A DNA stretch of 64,000 nucleotides from Carbonatibacter sp965199245 (GCA_965199245.1 CBDAQP010000003.1:930001-994000), one strand, 5' to 3'. Counted from the stretch's first letter, positions 37,050 to 45,489 are shown. Program-made: numbers and translations. The notes: generated by a model from the letters alone, not told the origin.

Positions 37050-39238
37050 TATATATCCCCTAAATCCTTCAATTCGTCTGCAATTTCACGATCAATAATT
37101 ATGTCCGTATCCTCTTCGATAACTGGCGCGGACACTTTATCAAAAGCCCATTCATTTATGCTGTCGATTGCCGCATCAACAAAGAAACCATGTTCTGAAC
37201 AAATTTTCTCAAATTTTGTTCTTTCTACTCTCTCTTTATATGAAATTATTTTATATATAGCCAAAGCTTTGTTCTCAAGCGTTGCCTCTGGCTTTATTTC
37301 CAAATCTTCTTCGCTATCCGCTTCATCTTCATCCCTAAATATACTTTTCAGAATATTCTGGGCAGCTTTTGTTTCTGTCTCGTGAACATCCAAAACACTT
37401 TCATCAAGTGCAAATGATTGTTTTTTCTCAGCTGTTGCCAGTACGTTGCCAACCTTATTAAGGCTTCCCTTTCTGCTATATGACAAGGCGTGTATATCTG
37501 CGGGAACAGTCGATTTATTCAACCCTAGCGTAGTGTATAGTTTCTCTATTTCTTTAACCTCACTAGGGTCAATTTTACCGTCAGAAAGTGCTACATTTAT
37601 TAGCATTTTTCGCACGACCTCTTTGTCGTCATCCCTCAATCTGCTCAAAGAAGCTTTAAGACCATTAAAGTTAGAGGATGAATTCAAAAGCCATTTCAAA
37701 TAAGCCTCTAACGACAATTTTTCGTGAGAGGTCAGGTTATCATTTGAACGAATAATATTTTGTAAGAAGGAAACTTCATTGCTATGAATTTTAAGGTCAG
37801 CATTTGCAATTATAGTGCCTAAGCGCAATTTAATAGACACATCATCAAATACAGCAGAGTTTTCCAATTGAACTAAAGGGTCTTTCTTATAGATAACAAT
37901 CGAATCATTAGAATTGAATTTGCTTCCATGCAATGTTGGGTGCGGAGCTAGAGAGTATCCTGATTTTTCAATAAGTTTACAAACTAACTCTTGCTCCTTT
38001 TTATTCACCTTTTCGGGTAAAAGTAATTTGGTTTGCTGCCATAAATCTTTAAAATCACATATCCCACCTTCATTTTCAGTCACATTTTCAACCCAAGATT
38101 TAAATTCTTTAACCAATTGAATATCAAACATATCTATAAGTTCTTTAGGCAGTAGAACTATAGCATTTATATCTTCTTTAGATGTCCCTTTCTTTCCTAA
38201 ATAACGACTGTAAGCGTCCAATTCATCTGTACACTCATTAGCGATAGATGCTAATTTTTTGACAGGTGCAGAAAGCACGCTTGGGTCACATAAATCAGTA
38301 GGGCCGTACCCAAATTGGTCAAGGCTTCCACTAGCTGGATAGTACCTTAGCTTTAAACTTGTTTTATTTGGTTTAACAATAAGTCCACCCAGATACGATG
38401 CCTTATATCGCCGAATAAAAAGAGCTTTAAACTCTTCAGGACAGCGCCGTGCCGGAGTTCTTAAGCTGTGATCTGGGTGGTTTGAAACCCATGCATAAGC
38501 GAGATCAGGGGGAAGTGGTTCATTATTTTTTATAACTCTAGCTAGCTTTTCTTTAAATGCATTAGAATTAATTGAGTTTTGAATTTCATCATCAGGAATT
38601 GAAAAGATATGCGGGTATTGAATAGATATATATTCTAATAGGTTAGTGGAATAGCTATTAAATGAGTGATTATTTTTGAATATTTTTTGAAGGCGTACAA
38701 CTTCAGCACAAATATAAATACATTCCTCATCTGTGGCTAAGCCTGCTTTATATTCCTTAATGATGCGTCTTTCTAATCCATAAAAATATAGAAATAGATA
38801 TCCAATCGGTACATCTTTCATATCCCGACCACTGGCAAGCCAATCAATATATGCGCCTCTGCATTGAGGGGATAAACTATTATAACTTGGCCAATATCGT
38901 AAACTGTCATCACTAAACGTATAATGCATATTCTCAATAGAAAATGAATCATCTACCAGAGAACTCTCCGTGTCCCCTTCAAACCTTCCCTCTAGAATTC
39001 CGCCGAAATAGAATAACCCACCGTTGATTAGCTTTCCATTGATCTCTATTTTTTCGGAAGGAGCGATCCATTTTCCTGATGACTTATTTATAGATTTTTC
39101 AAATTGATCTTGCTGTCTAAAATAAGAATAATCAGCTTCTAATTTATATTCAGAAACCTCTGATGATAACGGCTTTCTTTTCTTTTTTCCGTACACATAT
39201 ATAATGTAAACAACAATAGCTAATATAAACCATTCCAT
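37049..39238 (-). CDS. sngA: TerB-N/TerB/TerB-C domain protein of a Shango-type defence operon
   Basis: About 729 residues from ATG 39238 (MEWFILAIVVYIIYVYGKKK), chosen for an AAGGA upstream and because it begins with a transmembrane helix; ATG 39268 is the alternative. Domains: N-terminal membrane anchor; TerB-N from about residue 52 (SGKWIAPSEKIEINGKLINGG, LFYFGG); a long middle region; TerB near 500-570 (VRKMLINVALSDGKIDPSEV, EIEKLYTTLGL, an acidic, metal-binding-type helical domain); an acidic linker (FRDEDEADSEEDLE); TerB-C at the end (AIDSINEWAFDKVSAPVIEE). Such TerB-N proteins with an ATPase and helicase were recognised by comparative genomics before being shown to be the Shango anti-phage system. 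Membrane tethering suggests sensing at infection. Confidence 0.84.
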   Translation of the reverse strand: MEWFILAIVVYIIYVYGKKKRKPLSSEVSEYKLEADYSYFRQQDQFEKSINKSSGKWIAPSEKIEINGKLINGGLFYFGGILEGRFEGDTESSLVDDSFSIENMHYTFSDDSLRYWPSYNSLSPQCRGAYIDWLASGRDMKDVPIGYLFLYFYGLERRIIKEYKAGLATDEECIYICAEVVRLQKIFKNNHSFNSYSTNLLEYISIQYPHIFSIPDDEIQNSINSNAFKEKLARVIKNNEPLPPDLAYAWVSNHPDHSLRTPARRCPEEFKALFIRRYKASYLGGLIVKPNKTSLKLRYYPASGSLDQFGYGPTDLCDPSVLSAPVKKLASIANECTDELDAYSRYLGKKGTSKEDINAIVLLPKELIDMFDIQLVKEFKSWVENVTENEGGICDFKDLWQQTKLLLPEKVNKKEQELVCKLIEKSGYSLAPHPTLHGSKFNSNDSIVIYKKDPLVQLENSAVFDDVSIKLRLGTIIANADLKIHSNEVSFLQNIIRSNDNLTSHEKLSLEAYLKWLLNSSSNFNGLKASLSRLRDDDKEVVRKMLINVALSDGKIDPSEVKEIEKLYTTLGLNKSTVPADIHALSYSRKGSLNKVGNVLATAEKKQSFALDESVLDVHETETKAAQNILKSIFRDEDEADSEEDLEIKPEATLENKALAIYKIISYKERVERTKFEKICSEHGFFVDAAIDSINEWAFDKVSAPVIEEDTDIIIDREIADELKDLGDI

Positions 39239-39279
39239 GCGATCAAAATTCCTTGTTGTGCTTAACATTTAATTTCTCA

Positions 39280-39357
39280 TCAATCTGGACACCCTAACCC
39301 AAGAGTTTCTGCCTGTTTCTGCAAAAGAGTGGCTTGTCGCTGCTGTGAAGTCAAGTC
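39280..39357 (-). pseudogene. C-terminal remnant of an unidentified gene upstream of sngA
   Basis: Reads LTSQQRQATLLQKQAETLGL, then GCPD and TGA at 39280-39282, 42 bp before sngA in the same direction. Cut at 39358 by the end of a type A element. Too short to name; Gln/Leu-rich, probably helical. It may be the tail of a fourth gene of the operon or of an unrelated neighbour. Confidence 0.4.
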
Positions 39358-39602
39358 GTTCGCGCTGAAAAACTCTGAAGTCCCTAGATAATAGGGGTTT
39401 TCAGAGGGGATTAAATATCTGAAAATGCCAGCAGGAAGGCTTTCACCCCTTGTTTTCTGGCAGATTTTCATGACGCCCAAGAAGCAGCACCCGCCGACCT
39501 CTTCGCGAACGCCTTGATGCCATCATCGACAAAGAGCATAAGTTGATACGCTTGAGCGACTTGATAGTCTGGTCCACCTTCGACGAAGCCTTTGGCAAGC
39601 AC
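39358..39602 (+). mobile_element. diverged left-end fragment of an IS5 type A element
   Basis: Begins GTTCGCGCTGAAAAACTC and follows the type A left end (DLFRERLD, IIDKEHKLIRLSDLIVWSTF, DEAFGKH) with more substitutions than the other copies, so it is an older or distinct lineage. It stops at 39602 where a short IS630-derived element starts. Confidence 0.78.
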
Positions 39603-39781
39603 TATAGCCTATCCCATAGAAAATATATCCTGTCCCACATAAAATGATTAAATTATAGACAATCCATTATAATCTGGTTATACTTTATGGATGACGTATT
39701 CATCAGATTTCCGCCGTAAGGTTTGATCTATCCGATGAACAACTCTTCCAAATTGGATCATTTTATATGGGATAGGCTATA
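39603..39781. mobile_element. 179-bp internally deleted IS630 type D derivative
   Basis: Has perfect 16-bp inverted ends TATAGCCTATCCCATA at both sides. The left part equals the type D left end including the first orfA codons (GATGACGTATTCATCAGATT, reading SSDFRRKV); the right part equals the right tip (AACAACTCTTCCAAATTGG). The whole transposase is deleted. Flanked by TA. MITE-like. Confidence 0.85.
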
Positions 39782-39790
39782 TTTTCCCAG

Positions 39791-40866
39791 TTACTCATCA
39801 CCACCCCCGTCATCTTTGTGGGTGATCTGTTTCTTATGCTGTTTTTTGAGGGCTTTGATTTGCTTGTCGAAATCAGACTCAAACAGTCCATCCTGCACAA
39901 TACGATATTTTTCAAATTCACTTTCCGCGTGGGCTTTGGCAATTTCGGCACTGACTTTTCCTGCATCCTGTAAAATTTCTCGATCAGTGGCGGCAATAAA
40001 ACGGTTCAGACGCTCTTCCCAATCGGCCATGGTCACCGGTATTTGCCGCAGGGCCATATCTTCGGCAACATCCAGATAGGCGTTGACCAGCCGTTGCAAC
40101 TGCGCCATTTCATTTCATCTTGACTCAAATAATTTTTGGCAACAGTCACATCGAATTTCTGAATTTTACCTGCTGGGGCATCCTTCCATGTGGTCAGCCC
40201 CATATTGGTTTTGTCGGCATCGGCGCGATTATAAACTAATTCGGCGGCTGTTTGACCGTGAATGGCCCAGTGCAATTTATTCTGAACGGTGGCAAAAAAT
40301 CTCTTGGTCACTTGTGCCGTCACATCGTAATCAATAGCAGTTGCGTAAATATCAGTGATTTTCTGATAGAATTTCCGTTCTGATAAGCGTATCTCACGAA
40401 TACGTTCCAGCTGTTCTTCAAAATATTGCTTACCAAGGATGGTGCCGTCATTTTTCAGACGCTCATCATCCATTACATAGGCTTTGATCGTATACTCCTT
40501 GATAATGCCCGTTGCCCATTTGCGGAATTGTACCGCACGTTCGGAATTCACCTTGTACCCAATAGCAATAATGGCAGAAAGATTATAGTGCTTGGTGCTA
40601 TAGCTTTTGCCGTCTTTGGCAGTTATTCGAAAATTTCGAATAACTGAATCTTCCTCTAACTCACTGTCGGAAAACATCTTTTTCAGGTGATAGTTAATAG
40701 TGTTGGTCTCTACATCATAGAGCGTTCCCAGCATCTTTTGGGTGAGCCACACATTTTCATCGGCGTACACTGCCTCAACGCCACCTTCTCCGCTGGCCGC
40801 CACAAAGGTTAAGTATTCCGCCGCTGATGAACGGATTGTCGGCACCTGATCTTTCTTTTTACTCAT
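39791..40866 (-). pseudogene. rhuM: RhuM-family protein, frameshifted by a 5-bp duplication
   Basis: Start ATG 40866 (MSKKKDQVPTIRSSAAEYLT). Family blocks: VWLTQKMLGTLYDVETNTIN, YHLKKMFSDSELEEDSVIRN, FRITAKDGKSYSTKHYNLSA, IIAIGYKVNSERAVQFRKWA, KYFEEQLERIREIRLSERKF, HWAIHGQTAAELVYNRADAD. At 40106-40115 CATTT is tandemly doubled, which moves the frame after SQDEM; the true continuation AQLQRLVNAYLDVAEDMALR runs on in the next frame to TAA 39791. RhuM genes are frequent passengers between hsdM and hsdS of type I restriction loci; the hsdM tail just upstream agrees. Function unknown. Confidence 0.85.
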
Positions 40867-41042
40867 GCCGCCACCTCCTTCAAAAGGTCAGCCATCTTGC
40901 CGCGTACTTCTGCCAATTCACCTTCAAGTGTATCGATTGCCTGTTGAACGGATTCGATGTCAATTTCTGCTTCTTCTTCGAAGGTATTGACATAGCGTGG
41001 GATATTTAGATTGAAATCATTTTCTTTCAGTTCGTCATATAT
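40863..41042 (-). pseudogene. hsdM: C-terminal fragment of a type I restriction methylase HsdM
   Basis: About 58 residues: DELKENDFNLNIPRYVNTFE, EEAEIDIESVQQAIDTLEGE, LAEVRGKMADLLKEVAA. The ELKENDxNLNIPRYVDTFE segment is the hallmark end of HsdM N6-adenine methylases. The stop overlaps the rhuM start as ATGA. The upstream coding part has been removed at the IS630 element starting near 41043; hsdS and hsdR are not in the window. Confidence 0.85.
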
Positions 41043-41905
41043 ATCCCATATAAAATGGTTCACTTTGGAAGAGTTGTTCAATGGAGCACAAGAGTTGTTT
41101 TCTGACGGCTTTGAGATGGGTTCATTTTTGTTCGATGGGGTTGAGGTCAGGGAACCAGGGGGGCAGGAAGAGCAGGGTATACCCTGCTTTCCGGATGATA
41201 TCCGGTGCTTGTGAAATGTTGCGTTATCCATGACGATGACAGGGTTTTCAGGAAGCCGGGGCAGCAGATCCTGTTTGACCCGTGCGGTGAAAATATCTGC
41301 ATTGACTTTTGTATTAAACAGGCCGACTGTCAGCAGGGTTTTCCCGATCAGGGCACCAATCGCATTGGTTCGGCCCCCGGCCTGCCAATCGCACAAGCCA
41401 TAACACCGTTGATCTGTTGATGCAGAGCCATGCGTGCGGGGCATGTCATGGGCAAAGCCGCTTTCATCGATATGAACAATAGGACGGCCCAGGTGCTCAT
41501 GCATCTTTATCATCGTTTGGAAGACACGCCGTGCGCCCGCGCACCTCTTTGGATGCGTTAGAGTTTTTTTTATAGGTCACACCCAAACGGCGCAGGGCGT
41601 AATGGATCCCCTGAACACTCACACCAAAACGACGGGCACGCTCATAGTGATATGCATCAGGATAAGCCACAACATCACGCGCCAGGGCGACCATATCAAT
41701 CTTTGTCGCCGGCTTATTCCGGGTTGTCTTCGGCTCAGGGGTCTTGAGCCAACGGGTCACGCTTGCTGTCCCCACACAAAAACGCTCCGCAACCTGCGCT
41801 ATTGTAAGGCCTTCCTTCTCGCGGACAGATAAAACCTTACGGCGGAAATCTGATGAATACGCCATCCATAAACTATAACCAGATTATAATGAATTGGCTA
41901 TAGCT
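41043..41905 (-). mobile_element. IS630-family element (type D), copy 2, in hsdM
   Basis: One end (TATCCCATATAAAATGG) lies against the hsdM fragment; the other end near 41905 (TATAGCCAATTCATTATAA) is internally shortened compared with the 39603 copy. Contains orfA 41865-41497 and an overlapping orfB from 41513. orfB has RPIVHIDESGFAHDMPRTH and PVIVMDNATFHK, but a frameshift after DNATFHK replaces the expected end (AGYTLLFLPP, LNPIEQKW) by a shifted frame. That shifted frame happens to run on into hsdM. Confidence 0.8.
41497..41865 (-). CDS. IS630 type D orfA (transposase HTH part)
   Basis: 122 residues, open: MAYSSDFRRKVLSVREKEGL, TIAQVAERFCVGTASVTRWL is a helix-turn-helix, followed by a second HTH-like region (ARRFGVSVQGIHYALRRLGV). 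In IS630 elements the full transposase is made by frameshifting from orfA into orfB, which overlaps here by 17 bases. Because orfB is damaged this copy cannot make a complete enzyme. Confidence 0.75.
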   Translation of the reverse strand: MAYSSDFRRKVLSVREKEGLTIAQVAERFCVGTASVTRWLKTPEPKTTRNKPATKIDMVALARDVVAYPDAYHYERARRFGVSVQGIHYALRRLGVTYKKNSNASKEVRGRTACLPNDDKDA

Positions 41906-42030
41906 CATCAATCCGTCAACGTCATTTCTGCCAATCTACGTGTAGTAAAACGTGTAGGTTCATCAAAAATGTTGTCGTCAAGTCCTTCAAATATCAAGCG
42001 TGTGTAGATTTTGTGTAGACTATAAATACG
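41906..42030. other. island right edge, short unassigned coding relic
   Basis: On the minus strand a frame reads RLIFEGLDDNIFDEPTRFTT, RRLAEMTLTD and stops at TGA 41908-41910. It has no start I can trust and no family I recognise; it may be the N-terminal or C-terminal relic of a gene cut by the IS630 element. The stretch TGTGTAGATTTTGTGTAGAC at 42001-42020 contains a short direct repeat (TGTGTAGA / TGTGTAGA). Confidence 0.35.
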
Positions 42031-42060
42031 AAAAAGGACGCTATATATAGCGTCCTTTTT
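42031..42060 (-). terminator. perfect-palindrome terminator downstream of rpsD
   Basis: AAAAAGGACGCTATA and its exact inverse TATAGCGTCCTTTTT make a 30-bp perfect palindrome with A and T tracts on both sides, so it can terminate from either strand. It lies 54 bp after the rpsD stop and marks the boundary between the core genome and the accessory island. Confidence 0.88.
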
Positions 42061-42113
42061 CTTAAACATAGCCGAAACACACTACATATTGTGTTATCGG
42101 ATTTATTTCGATT

Positions 42114-42728
42114 CTAGCGCGAGTAAAATTCGATAATCAGGTTTGGTTCCATCTGAACAGCATAGGGCACATCCGCAAATTCAGGAACGCGCAGGAATTT
42201 CGCCTTGAGATGTTGCACATCCAATGTGATATAATCAGGAATATCACGTTCCGCAGAGTCCAGTGCTTCCAAAACCATGGGGATTTGACGGCTTTTTTCG
42301 CGCACTTCGATCACATCACCTTCACGGACAAGGTACGATGGAATATTAACCCGCTTGCCATTGACCAAAACGTGACCATGATTGACAAACTGACGCGCGG
42401 CAAAAACAGTCGGTACCAGCTTTGCGCGATAGACAACGGCATCAAGGCGCGTTTCCAAAATCCCGATCAGGTTTTCACCGGTATCACCCTTGCGGCGGGA
42501 GGCTTCGGCAAAATAGCGGCGGAACTGCTTTTCCCCGATATTGCCGTAATAGCCTTTGAGCTTTTGCTTTGCCATCAGCTGGAGACCGAAATCAGACGGC
42601 TTTTTCCGGCGTTGGCCGTGCTGACCCGGGCCATATTCACGACGGTTGACCGGACTCTTGGGACGACCCCACAGATTGACGCCCAGACGGCGATCAATTT
42701 TATATTTGGACGCAGCGCGTTTTGACAT
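42114..42728 (-). CDS. rpsD: 30S ribosomal protein S4
   Basis: 204 residues. MSKRAASKYKIDRRLGVNLW, then RKKPSDFGLQLMAKQKLKGY, the S4 RNA-binding domain (LETRLDAVVYRAKLVPTVFA, ARQFVNHGHVLVNGKRVNIP) and the terminal PNLIIEFYSR. Binds 16S rRNA early in assembly. Intact single-copy core gene. Confidence 0.98.
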   Translation of the reverse strand: MSKRAASKYKIDRRLGVNLWGRPKSPVNRREYGPGQHGQRRKKPSDFGLQLMAKQKLKGYYGNIGEKQFRRYFAEASRRKGDTGENLIGILETRLDAVVYRAKLVPTVFAARQFVNHGHVLVNGKRVNIPSYLVREGDVIEVREKSRQIPMVLEALDSAERDIPDYITLDVQHLKAKFLRVPEFADVPYAVQMEPNLIIEFYSR

Positions 42729-42862
42729 GTTCTAATCGTCTTTCTTGTTCACATTGTTGTCCCGGCAGGCTTCGCCCCCATTGATACAACAGGCGAAACG
42801 GGGAAAAAACTCCTCCCGCATTCCCAGGAATGGCAGGGACAATAGCCATTCAGACCAAAAAG

Positions 42863-43681
42863 TCAAATAGAGTCACGTTCTGCCTTTAACGTTCCGCCAA
42901 CACCGCCTCTTTTCAATGCCTTGACCACCCCGTGAAGCGTTTGAATTTCCTGCGACGTCAGATCAGCGCGTTGAAAGATATTACGCAGATTCCGCACCAT
43001 ATTCGGGCGTTTTTCCGGGGGATAAAGAAACCCCACCGAATCAAGAGAGTTTTCGAGTCTGTGAAAAAAATTGACCAACTCCGCCTTATCCGCCACGCGC
43101 GAGGCCCCGGTTGTCAATAGATAATCCGGGGCCTCCAGCCCCTGCTGGAACCATTCATAGGCCACCAACAAAACCGCCTGCGCCAGATTGAGAGAGGCAA
43201 AGGTCGGATTGAGCGGAACAGTGAGCAAATGATCTGCCAAAACAACATCATCATTATGCAACCCTGCCTTTTCAGCCCCGAATAGCACGCCGACCTTTTC
43301 GCTGTTCCGCTCAATCATCCGGCGCATATCAATGGCGGCCCGACGCGGGACAACAACAGGCTTGGTCATGTGCCGCGCCCGTGCCGTGGTCGCGAAAACA
43401 TGGTGCAGGTCAGCAATGGCGTCTTCGGTCGTTGCAAAAACTTCTGCCCGATTGAGAACATCCAATGCGCCAGAGGCCGAGGCCTGCGCCGCAGAACTGG
43501 GCCAGCCATCACGCGGGGCCACCAGACGCAAATTTGTCAAACCATTGTTGAGCATCGCCCGGGCAACCATGCCGATATTTTCACCCAGCTGTGGTTTGAC
43601 CAGAACAATCACCGGCCCCTTTTCATAGCCCGCCAAACTACCCTTTACCCTGTGCTTCTTCGTGTGATCTGTCCCTGCCAT
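42863..43681 (-). CDS. trmJ: tRNA (cytidine/uridine-32 2'-O) methyltransferase TrmJ-like
   Basis: 272 residues of the SpoU/TrmH SPOUT fold: GPVIVLVKPQLGENIGMVAR, AMLNNGLTNLRLVAPRDGW at the start, VGVLFGAEKAGLHNDDVVLA in the middle and PLNPTFASLNLAQAVLLVAY, the knot SAM-binding motifs. The N-terminal LVxPxxxxNIGxVAR and a C-terminal helical extension fit TrmJ. Uncertain between TrmJ and other TrmH group-1 members. Confidence 0.85.
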   Translation of the reverse strand: MAGTDHTKKHRVKGSLAGYEKGPVIVLVKPQLGENIGMVARAMLNNGLTNLRLVAPRDGWPSSAAQASASGALDVLNRAEVFATTEDAIADLHHVFATTARARHMTKPVVVPRRAAIDMRRMIERNSEKVGVLFGAEKAGLHNDDVVLADHLLTVPLNPTFASLNLAQAVLLVAYEWFQQGLEAPDYLLTTGASRVADKAELVNFFHRLENSLDSVGFLYPPEKRPNMVRNLRNIFQRADLTSQEIQTLHGVVKALKRGGVGGTLKAERDSI

Positions 43682-43779
43682 GATGAGTACCTCTCAAAAC
43701 TCCGATCCTCGTCGTCTGGTGCATCAAACTGCATTAAATTTGCGCGTGCAACACGACCTGTGATCCTCAAGTACTATAG

Positions 43780-43821
43780 GTATTCTGCGTATAGTATTCT
43801 GCATGCAGTATTCTGCGGCTC
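43780..43821. repeat. 14-bp tandem repeat, three copies
   Basis: GTATTCTGCGTATA, GTATTCTGCATGCA and GTATTCTGCGGCTC, each sharing GTATTCTGC, starting at about 43780, 43794 and 43808. It sits in the 187-bp gap between cimA (ending at 43869) and trmJ (starting at 43681) and could affect the trmJ promoter. No gene there. Confidence 0.75.
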
Positions 43822-43868
43822 TCGAAAGCAGTTTCCCTGCCAGTCAGCTCACGATCATTCACCCACAC

Positions 43869-45476
43869 TCAAGCGGGACGCGAATCGCGGAACAGCTTCC
43901 ACACGATTCCATCGCGGAGCGCAGAATAGGACGCATCGATAATATTCGCCGACACCCCAACCGTGGTCCAACGCGCACCTGTCTTGTCAGCAAACTCGAT
44001 CATCACACGAGTCACGGCCCCTGTGCCCTGTGCGGAATTGAGGATTCGCACCCTGTAATCCTGCAACTCCATATCGTCCAGGCTGGCATAGGATGGCAGC
44101 AGAGCCTTTCGCAGGGCGCGATCCAGTGCATTAACCGGCCCATTGCCCAGGGCGACCTCGCGCACCGTGCGCTCTGCAATGGTCAGGGCAACCGTGGCCT
44201 CTGACTCCGTGACCAGTTCGCCGTGGGAATTGCGGCGGCGGTCATCCATCACCCGAAAACGGTGGAGACTGAAAAATTGTGGCAAGACATGCTGCGCCGC
44301 ATAAACCAGCAGTTCAAAAGACGCCTCCGCCCCGTCATAGCTATAGCCTTCAAATTCGCGCTGTTTGATTGTTTCCAGCAACCGCGACAACACCGCCGAA
44401 TCACTGAGCGTAATGCCCAAATCGCGCAAAAGCGCGACCACATTGGCGCGCCCGGCCTGATCAGAGACAATAATTCGACGCATGTTGCCGACGGCTTCGG
44501 GAGCAATGTGTTCATAGGTTCTGGGGTCTTTTTCAATCGCGGAAACATGCAGCCCGCCCTTGTGTGCAAAGGCCGCCTGACCGACATAGGGGGCCGTGGG
44601 TACCGGAAGACGATTGAGCCGTTCATCCAGCAACCGCGACAGCGCGGTCAGCTTTTGAAGCTGTTCTATCGAAACCCCCAGATCAAAATTTGTTTTGAGC
44701 CTGAGTGACGGAATGAGCGAAACCAGATTGGCATTGCCGCAACGTTCCCCCAAACCATTGAGTGTTCCCTGAATTTGACGCGCCCCCGCCTGCACCGCCG
44801 CCAGGGAATTGGCCACGGCATTTTCCGTATCGTTGTGGCAATGGATTCCCAGATGCGTTCCCGGAATATGTTCCGTCACCGCGCGGACAATATCATAGAC
44901 CTCATGGGGTAGAGTGCCGCCATTTGTATCACACAACACCGCCCACCGCGCCCCTGCCGCCAGGGCCGCCCGCACACAGTCGAGCGCATAGCCGGGATTG
45001 GATTTATAGCCATCAAAAAAATGCTCCGCATCATAGAGAGCCTCTCCCTTGCGACCCCTCACAAAGGCGATGGATTGGGCAATCATGTCAATATTTTCAT
45101 GGCGGGGAATATCAAGGGCCACATCAACATGAAAATCCCATGCCTTGCCCACCAGACAAACCGCATCCGCCGCCGAATTGACCAGGGCCGCAAGGCCGGG
45201 GTCGTTTTCTGCTGAACGCCCCGGACGCCGCGTCATGCCAAAACCGACAAAGGACGCCTGCGCCCCCAAATCCGGACGGGATTGGAAAAAAACATCATCC
45301 GTCGGGTTCGCCCCGGGAAATCCGCCTTCGATATAGTCCACACCAATCGCCGCCAGCCCCCGCGCAATCGCGGTCTTGTCCTGAACAGAAAAATCAACCC
45401 CCTGTGTTTGCTGTCCATCGCGCAGGGTCGTATCAAAAAGATAAAGACGGTTTTCATTGACCAATTGAGATGACAT
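43869..45476 (-). CDS. cimA: (R)-citramalate synthase
   Basis: 535 residues from ATG 45476 (MSSQLVNENRLYLFDTTLRD). HMGL-type TIM barrel: LYLFDTTLRDGQQTQGVDFS, EGGFPGANPTDDVFF, GIHCHNDTENAVANSLAAVQ, ARQIQGTLNGLGERCGNANL, then the LeuA-type regulatory domain (HVLPQFFSLHRFRVMDDRRR onward). The GExxGxAN motif and the length fit CimA/LeuA-like citramalate synthase, which makes citramalate from pyruvate and acetyl-CoA for isoleucine synthesis. Lies 13 bp after cysS in the same direction. An upstream in-frame extension to 45740 overlaps cysS and is not real. Confidence 0.9.
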   Translation of the reverse strand: MSSQLVNENRLYLFDTTLRDGQQTQGVDFSVQDKTAIARGLAAIGVDYIEGGFPGANPTDDVFFQSRPDLGAQASFVGFGMTRRPGRSAENDPGLAALVNSAADAVCLVGKAWDFHVDVALDIPRHENIDMIAQSIAFVRGRKGEALYDAEHFFDGYKSNPGYALDCVRAALAAGARWAVLCDTNGGTLPHEVYDIVRAVTEHIPGTHLGIHCHNDTENAVANSLAAVQAGARQIQGTLNGLGERCGNANLVSLIPSLRLKTNFDLGVSIEQLQKLTALSRLLDERLNRLPVPTAPYVGQAAFAHKGGLHVSAIEKDPRTYEHIAPEAVGNMRRIIVSDQAGRANVVALLRDLGITLSDSAVLSRLLETIKQREFEGYSYDGAEASFELLVYAAQHVLPQFFSLHRFRVMDDRRRNSHGELVTESEATVALTIAERTVREVALGNGPVNALDRALRKALLPSYASLDDMELQDYRVRILNSAQGTGAVTRVMIEFADKTGARWTTVGVSANIIDASYSALRDGIVWKLFRDSRPA

Positions 45477-45489
45477 GCCCACCTGCTCC

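Noticed and set aside
17022..42030. CRISPR array
   Set aside because: All repeats seen are IS copies, tandem repeats of 10-14 bp, or two-copy direct repeats; none has the regular repeat-spacer layout and no cas gene is present.
41906..42113. tRNA gene as an island attachment site
   Set aside because: No cloverleaf-compatible stretch was found near either island edge (17022-17110 or 41906-42113).
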